Positions 26,326 through 35,520 of a stretch of 64,000 bases of DNA are shown here, in pieces (within the stretch, counting starts at the first letter, position 1; every line of letters begins with the position of its first letter). Both the position numbers and the translations under genes were made by a program. This DNA is from Sodalis sp. dw_96 (lineage in GTDB: Bacteria > Pseudomonadota > Gammaproteobacteria > Enterobacterales > Enterobacteriaceae). The notes under the pieces were generated by a model. That model saw nothing but the letters and a program-made list of their open reading frames with translations, had not been told where the DNA came from and ran no database searches. The DNA is taken from contig NZ_JAAVUT010000003.1 in the NCBI RefSeq assembly GCF_018449575.1, positions 1 through 64,000 on the forward strand. The letters run 5' to 3'.

Positions 26326-27672
26326 TTATTTTCTCTCTCCCATTTGCTCTTTACCATAGTGGGGGCCTTGACGTATCAGCCGCATCATATAGCCGTAGCC
26401 CACGCCGAATACCGAAGAGTAAATCAGGACAAACGCCAGTAAACTGAGGCTCATATGCAGCGAGCCATGGGCGGAAACCGCATCTTTGGTACGGAGCACG
26501 CCGTATACCACCCAGGGTTGCCGGCCGACCTCGGTAGTCACCCAGCCCGCCAGGACGGCCACCAATCCCGCCGGTCCCATCAGCAGGGCGAAGCGCAGAA
26601 ATATCCGTGAACGGTACAGCCTCTGCCGACGGCGCAGCCAGAGGCTTGACAGCCCCAGCAGAATCATCAGCATGCCCAGGCCGGCCATAATGCGGAATGA
26701 CCAGAAAACAATCGTGGAATTTGGCCGGTCCTCTTTGGCAAAATTTTTGAGCGCCGGCACCTGCCGTTGCAGGCTATGGGTCAGGATCAGGCTGCCGAGG
26801 TAGGGGATTTCCAGCGCATAGCGGGTTTTTTCCGCCGACATATCGGGCAGTCCCGCCAGAATCAGCGGAGTCGCCTGGCCGGGCACATTTTCCCAGTGCC
26901 CTTCGATGGCGGCGATTTTAGCCGGCTGGTATTGCAGGGTGTTCAGCCCGTGCATATCGCCGATCGCCGCCTGGATCGGCGCGATCAACACCAGCATCCA
27001 CATCGCCATGGACAGCATTTTCCGTATGGCCGGGGTGTCGTTGCCCCGCAGCAGGTGCCAGGCGGCCGATGCGCCGACGAACAGTGCGCTGGCCAGGAAG
27101 GCGCCGGTAGTCATGTGCAGCAGCCGGTAGGGGAACGAGGGATTAAAAATGACCTCGAACCAGTTCACCGGCACCACCTGCCCCTGCTGGACGATATACC
27201 CCTGCGGGGTTTGCATCCAGCTGTTGGAGGCCAGGATCCAGAAGGTGGAGATCAGCGTGCCCAGCGCCACCATGCAGGTGGCAAAGAAGTGCAGGCCGTT
27301 GCCCACCCGCTGCCAGCCGAACAGCATGACGCCGAGAAAGCCGGCCTCGAGAAAAAACGCCGTCAGGACCTCGTAAGTCAGCAGCGGTCCGGTGATACTG
27401 CCGGCGAATTGGGAAAAACCGCTCCAGTTGGTGCCGAACTGGTAAGCCATCACCAGCCCCGACACCACCCCCATGCCGAAATTGACGGCGAACACCTTCG
27501 ACCAGAAGTGATAAAGGCTGCGATAGTCATCATCGCCGGTTTTCAGCCATAAACCCTCCAGCACCGCCAGATAACTGGCCAGTCCGATGGTAATGGCCGG
27601 GAAGATAATGTGGAAAGACACCGTAAAGGCAAACTGAATTCTGGCAAGGTGGAAAGCATCTACCCCGAACAT
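26326..27672 (-). CDS. cioA: Cytochrome bd-type quinol oxidase subunit I, cyanide-insensitive (CioA) type
   Basis: The product is 448 residues, much shorter than E. coli CydA (522), with a short Q-loop as in CIO-type enzymes. The haem-ligand histidine near residue 21 (VSFHIIFPA), a second histidine in YRLLHMTTG, and the quinol-site motif GRQPWVVYGVLRT are present. The complex reduces O2 to water with quinol electrons. The cioA-cioB-DUF2474 operon diverges from ydcR. CIO-type assignment rests on length and operon partner; cyanide resistance is not shown. Confidence 0.92.
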   Translation of the reverse strand: MFGVDAFHLARIQFAFTVSFHIIFPAITIGLASYLAVLEGLWLKTGDDDYRSLYHFWSKVFAVNFGMGVVSGLVMAYQFGTNWSGFSQFAGSITGPLLTYEVLTAFFLEAGFLGVMLFGWQRVGNGLHFFATCMVALGTLISTFWILASNSWMQTPQGYIVQQGQVVPVNWFEVIFNPSFPYRLLHMTTGAFLASALFVGASAAWHLLRGNDTPAIRKMLSMAMWMLVLIAPIQAAIGDMHGLNTLQYQPAKIAAIEGHWENVPGQATPLILAGLPDMSAEKTRYALEIPYLGSLILTHSLQRQVPALKNFAKEDRPNSTIVFWSFRIMAGLGMLMILLGLSSLWLRRRQRLYRSRIFLRFALLMGPAGLVAVLAGWVTTEVGRQPWVVYGVLRTKDAVSAHGSLHMSLSLLAFVLIYSSVFGVGYGYMMRLIRQGPHYGKEQMGERK

Positions 27673-27909
27673 GACGAACCTCGCGCTAACGGCTGAATGT
27701 CTGATAACCGGCTGGGGTTATCCTCCGTTCGGATCATAGAGGGTCGAGTGGGAGCATAACAGTAACAGAAAGCCTGATTTATGCTATAACAGTGGCCTGT
27801 CCGAGGTGATATTTCCCACCGCCGCCGCCGGGGAAATTCAAGATTATTGAACAGGACGGAAGCCCGCAGCGCGGGTAAATCCACGCGGTCTATAACAGGA
27901 GGGCCGTCG

Positions 27910-29325
27910 GTGCCGAGCAAATATGAGACGCTGGTTCAGCGGCTGCGCGAACAGATTAGCGCCAATATCTGGCAGGCCGGGGGGAAGCTGCCCTCGCTGC
28001 GTGAACAGGCGGCAAGTTCCGGTATCAGCCTGATGACCGTGATGCGCGCCTACCAGATCCTGGAAAGCCAGGGCTGGATCGTTTCCCGTCCACAGTCCGG
28101 ATATTATGTGGCGCCGAAGGTCGAGTTTCTTACGCAGCCGGCGGCGCATCAGCGGCTTCAGCCCGCCGAATCGGTGGATATCAATGACTTTATTTTCGAG
28201 ATGCTGCAGGCCGGCCGGGATCCTGACATCGTGCCCTTCGGTTCGGCATTTCCCGATCCCGGCTTATTCCCCCGGCAGCAATTGATCCGATCCCTGTCCC
28301 GGGTCGCCCATTCCATCAGCGCCCTGCGCGTAGTGGATAATCTGCCCCCCGGCAACGAGACGTTGCGTAACACCATTGCCCGGCGTTATGCCTTACAAGG
28401 CATGCGGATTTCGCCGGATGAAATCGTCATTACCGCCGGCGCGATGGAGGCGCTGAACCTGAGCCTGCAGGCGGTCACCCGCCCCGGGGACTGGGTCATT
28501 GTGGAAAACCCGGCATTCTACGGCGCGCTTCAGGCGTTGGAACGGTTGCAGTTGAAAGCCCTGGCCGTTGCCGCCCATCCGCGATTCGGCATCGATCTTG
28601 CGGCGCTGGAACAGGCGCTCAACGACTATCCGGTCAAAGCCTGCTGGGTAATGACCAACGGCCAGAATCCCTTGGGCTGCACCCTGTCCGACGAGAAAAA
28701 ACGGCAGTTGGTGGCGCTGTTGCAGCGCCATAACGTCTATTTGATAGAAGACGATGTTTACCACGAGCTCTATTTCGGTACCCATAAACCCCTGCCGGCC
28801 AAAGCCTATGATATGCAGGGCATGGCGATGCACTGTTCGTCGTTTTCCAAATGCCTGGTGGCGGGTTTCCGGATTGGCTGGGTGGCTGCCGGTGAGATGG
28901 CCGGCAGGATCCAGCGATTACAGCTGATGAGCACCTTATCCGCCAGCGCGCCGATGCAGCTGGCGCTGGCGAATTATCTCTCCACACGCGGCTATGACAG
29001 TCACCTGCGGCGGATGCGCCGGCTGCTGGAGCAGCGTAAAAACAGCTACCGGCAAGCCTTGCATCGCCTGCTGCCCGAGGTGCGTATCAATGACTCCCAC
29101 AGCGGTTATTTCCTGTGGATTGAGCTGCCGCCGGGTGTGGACGCCACCGAGCTGTATCGCCGGTCGTTGCGGCAAAAAATCAGTATCGCCCCGGGCAGGA
29201 TGTTTTCCGCCGGTGGTCTCTATAATAATTACTTCCGCTTCAACATTTCATATGAATGGAATGACCGGCAAGCCCGGGCGGTTGAGATGTTGGCCCACAT
29301 AATAAAAGAGATGTCGCCGGTTTGA
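27910..29325 (+). CDS. ydcR: MocR-type regulator: GntR helix-turn-helix fused to a PLP aminotransferase-like domain (YdcR)
   Basis: The product is 471 residues from GTG 27910. An AGGAGG with 7-base spacing decides this start; the frame opens 63 bases earlier. The GntR winged helix (residues 1-70; GGKLPSLREQAASSGISLMTV) is followed by a fold-type I aminotransferase-like domain with the PLP lysine in SSFSKCLVAGFRIGW. It matches E. coli YdcR (468 residues) along its length. The function of YdcR is undefined; MocR proteins usually sense an amino-type ligand through PLP. It diverges from the oxidase operon. Confidence 0.92.
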   Translation: MPSKYETLVQRLREQISANIWQAGGKLPSLREQAASSGISLMTVMRAYQILESQGWIVSRPQSGYYVAPKVEFLTQPAAHQRLQPAESVDINDFIFEMLQAGRDPDIVPFGSAFPDPGLFPRQQLIRSLSRVAHSISALRVVDNLPPGNETLRNTIARRYALQGMRISPDEIVITAGAMEALNLSLQAVTRPGDWVIVENPAFYGALQALERLQLKALAVAAHPRFGIDLAALEQALNDYPVKACWVMTNGQNPLGCTLSDEKKRQLVALLQRHNVYLIEDDVYHELYFGTHKPLPAKAYDMQGMAMHCSSFSKCLVAGFRIGWVAAGEMAGRIQRLQLMSTLSASAPMQLALANYLSTRGYDSHLRRMRRLLEQRKNSYRQALHRLLPEVRINDSHSGYFLWIELPPGVDATELYRRSLRQKISIAPGRMFSAGGLYNNYFRFNISYEWNDRQARAVEMLAHIIKEMSPV

Positions 29326-29376
29326 CGGCCGGTGTATCCGCTGGGAATTCCAGGGATAAGGCATGCTTCCGACCCC

Positions 29377-30153
29377 CTAGAAATCCTGGCTGTAGAGCGC
29401 GCCGAGGCGTTGGTATTCATTGGTTTGGGTCCGTTCAAAGGTCAGCGGAGACACCGAGATATAGCCTTCTTCGTTAAGCTTCAGTTCGCTGTTTGCCGGG
29501 CGGTCCAGCCGGCCGTGCTGCACCCGTATCCAGAAATAGTCTTCGCCATGGGGGTCACGGGTGGCGTCAACCGTCAGACCGTCCACCTTGCCCATACCCT
29601 GGGCGGTTACCCGAATGCCCTTGACCTTGTCCGCCGCGATATCCGGGAAATTCACGTTCAGGCAGACCTGCTTATCCCAAGGATGCTGCAACAACTGCCG
29701 CAGGGTCTTCACCACATGGCGGCGGGCGCTGTCCCAATTCACCTCGTTATCCGGATCCCGGTTCTGGCTCAGCGCAATGGAGGGAATACCCAGCAGCATG
29801 CCGGTGGTGGCCGCGCCCACCGTACCGGACAACAGGGTTTCAAATCCCAGGTTGGAGCCGTTATTGATACCCGACAGCACCAGATCCGGCGGGGTATCCT
29901 TCATCGCCTGGCGAATGGCGAATGCCACGCAGTCAGCCGGCGTACCGTAAACCGCAAAATGCCGTACGCCCCGGTTTACCACCCGTACCGGCGCGCGCAT
30001 GCTCAGGGAGTTGGCGACCCCGCTTTTGTCCTGGGACGGCGCCACGATCCAGACTTCCTCGGCAATTTCCTCCGCCGCCTGGGCCAGTAATGCCAGTCCC
30101 GGCGCATCGAAGCCATCGTCGTTGGTGAGTAATACCCGATTCACTATTTTCAT
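29377..30153 (-). CDS. SurE-family 5'/3'-nucleotidase (stand-alone paralogue)
   Basis: The product is 258 residues. SurE metal ligands are visible: Asp12-Asp13 in LLTNDDG, Ser44 in APSQDKSG and Asn97 in SGINNGSN. SurE enzymes remove phosphate from nucleoside monophosphates in a metal-dependent reaction. The usual surE lies with pcm, nlpD and rpoS; none of those is here, so this is probably a second copy with its own substrate. It converges on ydcR. Confidence 0.9.
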   Translation of the reverse strand: MKIVNRVLLTNDDGFDAPGLALLAQAAEEIAEEVWIVAPSQDKSGVANSLSMRAPVRVVNRGVRHFAVYGTPADCVAFAIRQAMKDTPPDLVLSGINNGSNLGFETLLSGTVGAATTGMLLGIPSIALSQNRDPDNEVNWDSARRHVVKTLRQLLQHPWDKQVCLNVNFPDIAADKVKGIRVTAQGMGKVDGLTVDATRDPHGEDYFWIRVQHGRLDRPANSELKLNEEGYISVSPLTFERTQTNEYQRLGALYSQDF

Positions 30154-30403
30154 GCTCAGACCTTCTTAGGTTGGTGATGTTAAAAATGTGATCTATGTAT
30201 GATTTATATCCCAAGCATGGCAAGGATAGCAAACCGGGTTGAAAGATTGGGTTACCTGAATGACGGGTATAGCAGGGGCGGAAATAAGATAGAACGTAAC
30301 GGTATTGGGCGCAGGAGAGGGCCTGGTGATAATTTTTAAACATTAATCCACGGCTGCGAAAATAAAATTTTTCGGGTAACCCGGCCTTTCATCGGAGTGA
30401 ATC

Positions 30404-30529
30404 ATGACTGAATACTGTTGTTGCTGCGCGGCATCTTGTGTCCTTCCCCCGGAACCAACAAAGATCAACGGAGCAGCCTATGAGTACCACGTCTTTACCG
30501 CTATTGGATCTGTCCCGGCTGGAGCATAG
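30404..30529 (+). CDS. Cysteine-cluster leader ORF overlapping the oxygenase start
   Basis: This 41-codon frame has a good ribosome site (GGAG, 6 bases before the ATG). Codons 5-8 are four consecutive cysteines (TGT TGT TGC TGC), and a fifth follows at codon 12. It ends 50 bases inside the following oxygenase gene, whose start lies in another frame, so ribosomes on the two frames must interact. Consecutive codons for one amino acid are the hallmark of attenuation leader peptides, here suggesting sensing of cysteinyl-tRNA or cysteine supply. A metal-binding micropeptide is the alternative. Expression is not shown. Confidence 0.45.
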   Translation: MTEYCCCCAASCVLPPEPTKINGAAYEYHVFTAIGSVPAGA

Positions 30530-31499
30530 CCCGGCGGAACGTAACGCTTTTCTCGCCGAACTGCGCCACGCGGCGCGTGATATCGGTTTCTTCTACCTGA
30601 CCGGCCACGGCGTCGATACGCAGTTGCTGACTCGGGTTCAACAATTATCCCGTGAATTTTTTGCCCTGCCCGACGCCCAAAAGCAGTCGGTGGCCATGGT
30701 GAATTCCCCCCATTTCCGCGGCTATAACCGTGCCGCCGCCGAGTTGACCCGCGGACAGCCCGACTGGCGCGAGCAGTTCGATATCGGCGCGGAGCGCGAG
30801 CCGTTGCCGCAAACCCCACAGTCACCCGGCTGGACCCGGCTGCAAGGCCCTAATCAATGGCCCGACGGGATCCCGGCCTTGAAACCCGTTCTGCTGCGCT
30901 GGCAAAACGAGATGACCGCCATGTCCCTGCGCCTGTTGCGCGCTTTTGCCCAAGCGTTGTCGCTGCCTGAGCAGGCTTTCGACACCCTGTATGGGGATAA
31001 GCCGAACGAACACATCAAACTGATCCGTTATCCCGGACGGGATCACACCGGCAGCACCCAAGGGGTCGGTGCCCATAAAGATTCCGGTTTCCTGAGCTTC
31101 CTGTTGCAGGACCGGCAAAAGGGCCTGCAGGTAGAGGTGGAGGAAAACCATTGGCTGGATGCCGAACCCGTGGCCGGCACCTTTGTGGTGAATATCGGCG
31201 AACTGCTCGAGCTAGCCACCAACGGTTATCTGCGCGCCACGGTCCACCGGGTGGTCTCGCCTCCCTCGGACCGGGATCGGCTCTCCATCGCCTTCTTTCT
31301 CGGCGCGCGACTGGATGCGGTGGTGCCTGTATTTAAACTGCCTTCCGACCTGGCCGCCCAGGCGCGGGGACCGGCCAGCGACCCCCTGAATCCATTGCTG
31401 CGGGACGTCGGCTGGAACTATCTGAAGGGGCGCCTGCGATCCCATCCCGATGTGGCGGAGCGTTATTACGCCGACATCGTGCGCAACAAATTTGCCTGA
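30480..31499 (+). CDS. 2-oxoglutarate/Fe(II) oxygenase of the isopenicillin N synthase-like family
   Basis: The product is 339 residues. Start ATG 30480 has GGAG six bases upstream. The N-terminal DIOX_N region (LPLLDLSRL, ARDIGFFYLTGHGV) is followed by the double-stranded beta-helix with iron ligands His199, Asp201 and His256, and the 2-oxoglutarate-binding pair Arg267/Ser269 (RLSIAFF). Such enzymes hydroxylate or desaturate small molecules; the substrate is unknown. A cysteine-rich leader frame overlaps its start and convergent cysteine-forming genes follow, hinting at a sulfur compound. Confidence 0.88.
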   Translation: MSTTSLPLLDLSRLEHSPAERNAFLAELRHAARDIGFFYLTGHGVDTQLLTRVQQLSREFFALPDAQKQSVAMVNSPHFRGYNRAAAELTRGQPDWREQFDIGAEREPLPQTPQSPGWTRLQGPNQWPDGIPALKPVLLRWQNEMTAMSLRLLRAFAQALSLPEQAFDTLYGDKPNEHIKLIRYPGRDHTGSTQGVGAHKDSGFLSFLLQDRQKGLQVEVEENHWLDAEPVAGTFVVNIGELLELATNGYLRATVHRVVSPPSDRDRLSIAFFLGARLDAVVPVFKLPSDLAAQARGPASDPLNPLLRDVGWNYLKGRLRSHPDVAERYYADIVRNKFA

Positions 31500-31526
31500 C
31501 ACCAGCAGCGAACTTACCGGCTAACG

Positions 31527-32678
31527 CTACAGTATCGCCAGTCCCCGGCCGAGATCCTCAATCAAATCGCCGGCATCCTCGATACCCACCGACAGGCGCA
31601 CCAGCTGCGGCGTGATGCCGTTGGCCAGGCGCTGCTCCAATGGAATCGAGGCATGGGTCATGGTGAAAGGCTGGCTCACCAGGCTTTCAACGCCCCCCAG
31701 GCTTTCCGCCAGGGTGAACAGATTAAGACCGCCGATAAATCGTTTGGCGGCGCTGTCGTCATCGCCCCGCAGACGAAGGGAGATCATGCCGCCGGTGCCG
31801 CGCATCTGCCGGCGGGCCAGGTCGTGCTGCGGATGGTCGGACAGGCCGGGATAATACACCGCCACGATTTCCGGCCGCCGTGCGAGCCATTCGGCAATGC
31901 GTTGCGCGCTTTCGCTATGGCGCGCCATACGCAACGCCAGGGTACGTATGCCCCGCAGGGTCAAAAAGCTGCTGAAGGGATCAAGCACGCCGCCGACGGC
32001 GTTCTGTAAAAAGGCCAGTTGCTCCGCCAGGGCCGGATTATCCCCCACCACCGCCAGCCCGGCCACCACATCAGAGTGGCCGTTGATGTATTTGGTGGCG
32101 GAGTGCACCACGATATCGAACCCCAGTGTTAGCGGCTGCTGCAAGACCGGCGAGGCAAAGGTGTTATCAGCGACGCTTATCAGATTATGGCGCCGGGCGA
32201 TAGCGGCGATGGCCGCCAGATCCGCCAGCTTCAGCAGGGGATTGGTGGGGGTTTCCACCCAGATCATTCGGGTCTGCGGCTCGATGGCCCGCTCCAGCGC
32301 GGCGGGATCCTGGGGTTTGACCCAACTGATACGCAAGCCGGCGCTGCGGCTGCGCACTTTTTCCAACAGCCGGTAGGTGCCGCCGTAAACGTCATCCACC
32401 GCCACCACATGGCTGCCGTGGTCCAGCAGCTCAAGCACCGTGGCGCAGGCCGCCAGTCCGGAGGCGAAGGCGAATCCGGTCCTGCCCCCCTCCAGTTGGG
32501 CGATAGCCTGTTCCAGGGCGTGGCGGGTGGGATTGCCGCTGCGTGAATACTCATAACCGCTGTGTTCCCCCGGCGCGGTTTGGGCAAAGGTGGAAGTGGC
32601 GTAAATCGGCGGCATTACCGCGCCGGTGGCGTCCGGAGTATAGCCGCTGTGAACGGCGAGGGTCGCTATGTCGGTCAT
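31527..32678 (-). CDS. Cystathionine gamma-lyase-like PLP enzyme
   Basis: This 383-residue Cys/Met metabolism PLP enzyme has its cofactor lysine at 196 (HSATKYINGHSD) and typical YSRSGNPTR and ETPTNPLLK segments. It lies nine bases behind a full-length cystathionine beta-synthase, which points to cystathionine gamma-lyase (cystathionine to cysteine, 2-oxobutanoate and ammonia) rather than MetB or MetC. Sequence alone does not separate these three activities cleanly. Together the two genes would make cysteine from homocysteine and serine. Confidence 0.88.
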   Translation of the reverse strand: MTDIATLAVHSGYTPDATGAVMPPIYATSTFAQTAPGEHSGYEYSRSGNPTRHALEQAIAQLEGGRTGFAFASGLAACATVLELLDHGSHVVAVDDVYGGTYRLLEKVRSRSAGLRISWVKPQDPAALERAIEPQTRMIWVETPTNPLLKLADLAAIAAIARRHNLISVADNTFASPVLQQPLTLGFDIVVHSATKYINGHSDVVAGLAVVGDNPALAEQLAFLQNAVGGVLDPFSSFLTLRGIRTLALRMARHSESAQRIAEWLARRPEIVAVYYPGLSDHPQHDLARRQMRGTGGMISLRLRGDDDSAAKRFIGGLNLFTLAESLGGVESLVSQPFTMTHASIPLEQRLANGITPQLVRLSVGIEDAGDLIEDLGRGLAIL

Positions 32679-32687
32679 GGTTTATCC

Positions 32688-34058
32688 TTATGAGTGAATG
32701 CGGTTGCGCCAGGTGTTTAAGACATCGGCGCGGGTAATCAGGCCCAGAAATTGTTCGCCGTCCATGACCACCGCCACATGTCCCCGGGCGAAGGTCTTCA
32801 ACAGGGTGGCTTCGTCGGCTTCTTTCGACAGGGTAAATACCTCGCCGGTCATGGCATCCGACACCGGCAGGGCGAACCGGCTCGCATCCGCCCGTACCCG
32901 CGTCAGGATGTCCCACTCGTCTATCAGTCCCACCAGCCGGCCCTGATCCAGCACCGGCAGTTGGGAGATATCGTACAGGCGCATACGGGCGTGGGCGGTG
33001 GCCAGGGTGTCGTCGGTCAGGGCGGAGACCGTCGCCCCCTCGTCGTGGCGAAAGGCGATAAAATCGCGCAGATCGCCGGTGGCGGGCCGCTGCCGTAATC
33101 CCTGCTGCCGCAGCCAGTCATCGTTAAACATCTTGGACAGGTATTTATTACCGCTGTCGCAGGCGAACGTCGCCACCCGCTTGGGCGTTCGCTGCTCCCG
33201 GCAATAGCGCAACGCCGCCGCCAGCAGCGTCCCGGTGGAGGAGCCTGCCAGGATGCCTTCTTTAAGCAGCAGGTCGCGGGCGGTATCGAAAGACTCGCCG
33301 TCACTGATGCGGTAGGCCTTGGTCAGCTGTTCCACCTGGCTGAGGGGCGGAATAAAATCTTCGCCGATGCCCTCCACCAGCCAGCTGCCGGCGGCGGGCA
33401 GGGTGCCGTGCTCAACCCGATCCGCCAATACCGATCCCGCCGGATCCGCCAGGATGAATTCGGTACGGGGCGACACTTCGGCAAAAAAACGCCGCAGTCC
33501 CCCCAGCGTGCCGCCGGATCCGACGCCCACCACAATGGCGTCTATCTGCCCGTCCATCTGCTGCCACAGTTCCGGAGCGGTGGTGCGGTAATGGGCCAGG
33601 GGATTGGCGGGGTTATTGAATTGATCAATATAAAACGCCCCGGGGGTCTCTTGAGCCAGCCGGCGGGCATAATCCTGATAATAGGCGGGATGGCCCTTGC
33701 CCACATCGGAACGGGTCAGCACGACTTTTGCCCCCAGCGCCCGTAGATGAAAAATTTTCTCGCGGCTCATTTTATCCGGCACCACCAGCATTAACCGGTA
33801 GCCCTTCTGAGCCGCCACCAGCGCCAGACCCAGTCCGGTATTGCCGGCGGTGGCCTCGATAATGGTGCCCCCCGGCGTCAGCACGCCCTCAAGCTCCGCC
33901 TGCTCAATCATCGACAGCGCCACCCGGTCTTTAATGGACCCCCCGGGGTTTTGGTTTTCCAGTTTCAGAAATAAGCGGCAAGGGCCGCTGTCCAGCTGCT
34001 TGAGTTCCATGGTCGGCGTATTACCGATCAAATCGAGCACGGAATCGGGTAATGGCAT
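32688..34058 (-). CDS. Cystathionine beta-synthase with C-terminal CBS domain pair
   Basis: The product is 456 residues. The PLP-dependent synthase domain (1-330) carries the cofactor lysine 43 (GGSIKDR) and the substrate loop EATAGNTG. Two CBS domains (about 340-456) end in GLITRADVLNTW. It condenses homocysteine with serine to cystathionine, the first step of reverse transsulfuration, and is the first gene of the pair on the minus strand. The 367-base gap upstream (34059-34425) holds no gene but has a possible MetJ operator. E. coli lacks this route, so the pair is an accessory trait. Confidence 0.92.
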   Translation of the reverse strand: MPLPDSVLDLIGNTPTMELKQLDSGPCRLFLKLENQNPGGSIKDRVALSMIEQAELEGVLTPGGTIIEATAGNTGLGLALVAAQKGYRLMLVVPDKMSREKIFHLRALGAKVVLTRSDVGKGHPAYYQDYARRLAQETPGAFYIDQFNNPANPLAHYRTTAPELWQQMDGQIDAIVVGVGSGGTLGGLRRFFAEVSPRTEFILADPAGSVLADRVEHGTLPAAGSWLVEGIGEDFIPPLSQVEQLTKAYRISDGESFDTARDLLLKEGILAGSSTGTLLAAALRYCREQRTPKRVATFACDSGNKYLSKMFNDDWLRQQGLRQRPATGDLRDFIAFRHDEGATVSALTDDTLATAHARMRLYDISQLPVLDQGRLVGLIDEWDILTRVRADASRFALPVSDAMTGEVFTLSKEADEATLLKTFARGHVAVVMDGEQFLGLITRADVLNTWRNRIHS

Positions 34059-34177
34059 AACGGTCTCCCTGTTGGACGCCGAAAGGGGCTTTTGCCGGAT
34101 AATAGGGCCGAAACAGAGAGGAATTTAAAGAACAAATAACTACTTTATATGCTAATAGGTAATATAATCTGCTATTT

Positions 34178-34201
34178 GGACGTCAGGATGTACAGCCGTA
34201 T
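34178..34201. promoter_or_regulatory. Possible MetJ operator upstream of the cystathionine beta-synthase gene
   Basis: Three adjacent 8-mers, GGACGTCA, GGATGTAC and AGCCGTAT, match the MetJ box AGACGTCT at 6, 4 and 6 of 8 positions in the correct 8-base phase. They lie 120-143 bases upstream of the cystathionine beta-synthase start. MetJ with S-adenosylmethionine represses methionine genes. The match is by eye and modest. Confidence 0.4.
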
Positions 34202-34425
34202 AGCGTTAGAGAAGGATAAAATAAAACGGCCTTCACGCGCAGAGCGGTGCAGCGCGGGACGCCGGCGGGAAAGGGCGGAGCAAAAATAAAACAAAATGCG
34301 AACAACGGCTAAGCTTTACGGAAATATGTCTAAGGATAGGATCGGATTGGAGCGTGCGGGCGAAGCTTACGGCGGCATGCACGCCGTCTTGATTCATTCA
34401 CTGCCGGAAGCCCTAGGGCATTACC

Positions 34426-35400
34426 TCAAGGTTCGTTTGGCGCAACATTTCCGCCGGCCCGGATAAAACATTGCTCCGTCATCTCTTTGCCCCACTGAGT
34501 GCCGGTAGATTCTTCCGTCAGGACAAAACCCGCCGCCTCGTAAAGCCGTCTGGCGGCGTCCAGCCCGCTGAAGGTCCACAGCCCGGTTTCGGCAAAACCC
34601 GCCCGGTCGCAAAACGCCAGGGCGGCGGCTAATAGTGTTTTTCCCACGCCCCCGCCGCGCCGTCCGTCTTCCACAATAAACCAGCGTAGATGAGCGCGGC
34701 CAACGGCCAGGTCCTCACCGTCAATGGCGATGGTACCGATGATATTGCCGTCCTCTAAGGCCAGCCAAATCTGATTGCGGGGATGATCAAGCCGACTGAC
34801 GAATTCCGCCATGCCGGCGGCAACGTTGCTTTCAAAAAAGGCCCCGAAACCTACCGTGCGCGAGTAATAACTGGCGTGCATTTCCACCGTCCGACCGATG
34901 GCGCCCGGGCGGTATCCGCTTTCTATACTGACGGCGGGCACCGGTGCAACGGACCCGCGGCGGTAAGCTTCAAGGGCGTCAGCATAGTTTGACAGGCCGT
35001 GCAGGACTTTACCCTGGGCGTCGGCAGGAAGTTTTTCCAGCGCCCCCGCCACCTGCGCGCGGGCGTAAGCATCGATGGCCGCCAGTGTATCCCGGCCTTT
35101 CCGGGTCAGGGTGAGGGTTTTTGACCGCCCGTCCCGTGGGCTGACGCCCGCACAAAGCTGTCCGTGGGCAATAAATTTGCGCAACATCCTGCTGACGCTG
35201 GATTTTTCCAGCTGGAGCACCTCGGAAAGCTCCGCCGCCGTCATCGCTCCGCGGCTGCCGATTTCAACCAGTGCATGCACCGATGAGGGGGAGAGATCGG
35301 AGCCGGCCAGGGTGGGGCGCATAAAGCCGAATTCGCGCACCAGCCGACGGGAGGCGACACGGATGGCATCAAGGAGGGCGGCGGACATGGCGGCTTCCAT
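34426..35400 (-). CDS. MarR-type regulator fused to a GNAT acetyltransferase
   Basis: The product is 324 residues. Residues 1-150 are a MarR winged helix (MTAAELSEVLQLEKSSVSRMLRKF; DGRSKTLTLTRKGRD wing). Residues about 165-320 are a GNAT acetyltransferase with the acetyl-CoA loop RRGGGVGKTLL and WTFSGLDAARRLYEAAGF. Fusions of this type are widespread but their acetyl acceptors are mostly unknown. An alternative start at 35388 is possible. The gene is alone, facing away from the short gap before the SorC-type regulator. Confidence 0.9.
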   Translation of the reverse strand: MEAAMSAALLDAIRVASRRLVREFGFMRPTLAGSDLSPSSVHALVEIGSRGAMTAAELSEVLQLEKSSVSRMLRKFIAHGQLCAGVSPRDGRSKTLTLTRKGRDTLAAIDAYARAQVAGALEKLPADAQGKVLHGLSNYADALEAYRRGSVAPVPAVSIESGYRPGAIGRTVEMHASYYSRTVGFGAFFESNVAAGMAEFVSRLDHPRNQIWLALEDGNIIGTIAIDGEDLAVGRAHLRWFIVEDGRRGGGVGKTLLAAALAFCDRAGFAETGLWTFSGLDAARRLYEAAGFVLTEESTGTQWGKEMTEQCFIRAGGNVAPNEP

Positions 35401-35520
35401 GAAAGGGCAGGGAGTATAGTTGTATCATGCAACTATATTTCAATCAACGATGAGACATCAAAACGGACCCAGCGTGCCGATGCGTTGGATGGTCGTGGTC
35501 AGCCGGCCTTCGCGGGACAC

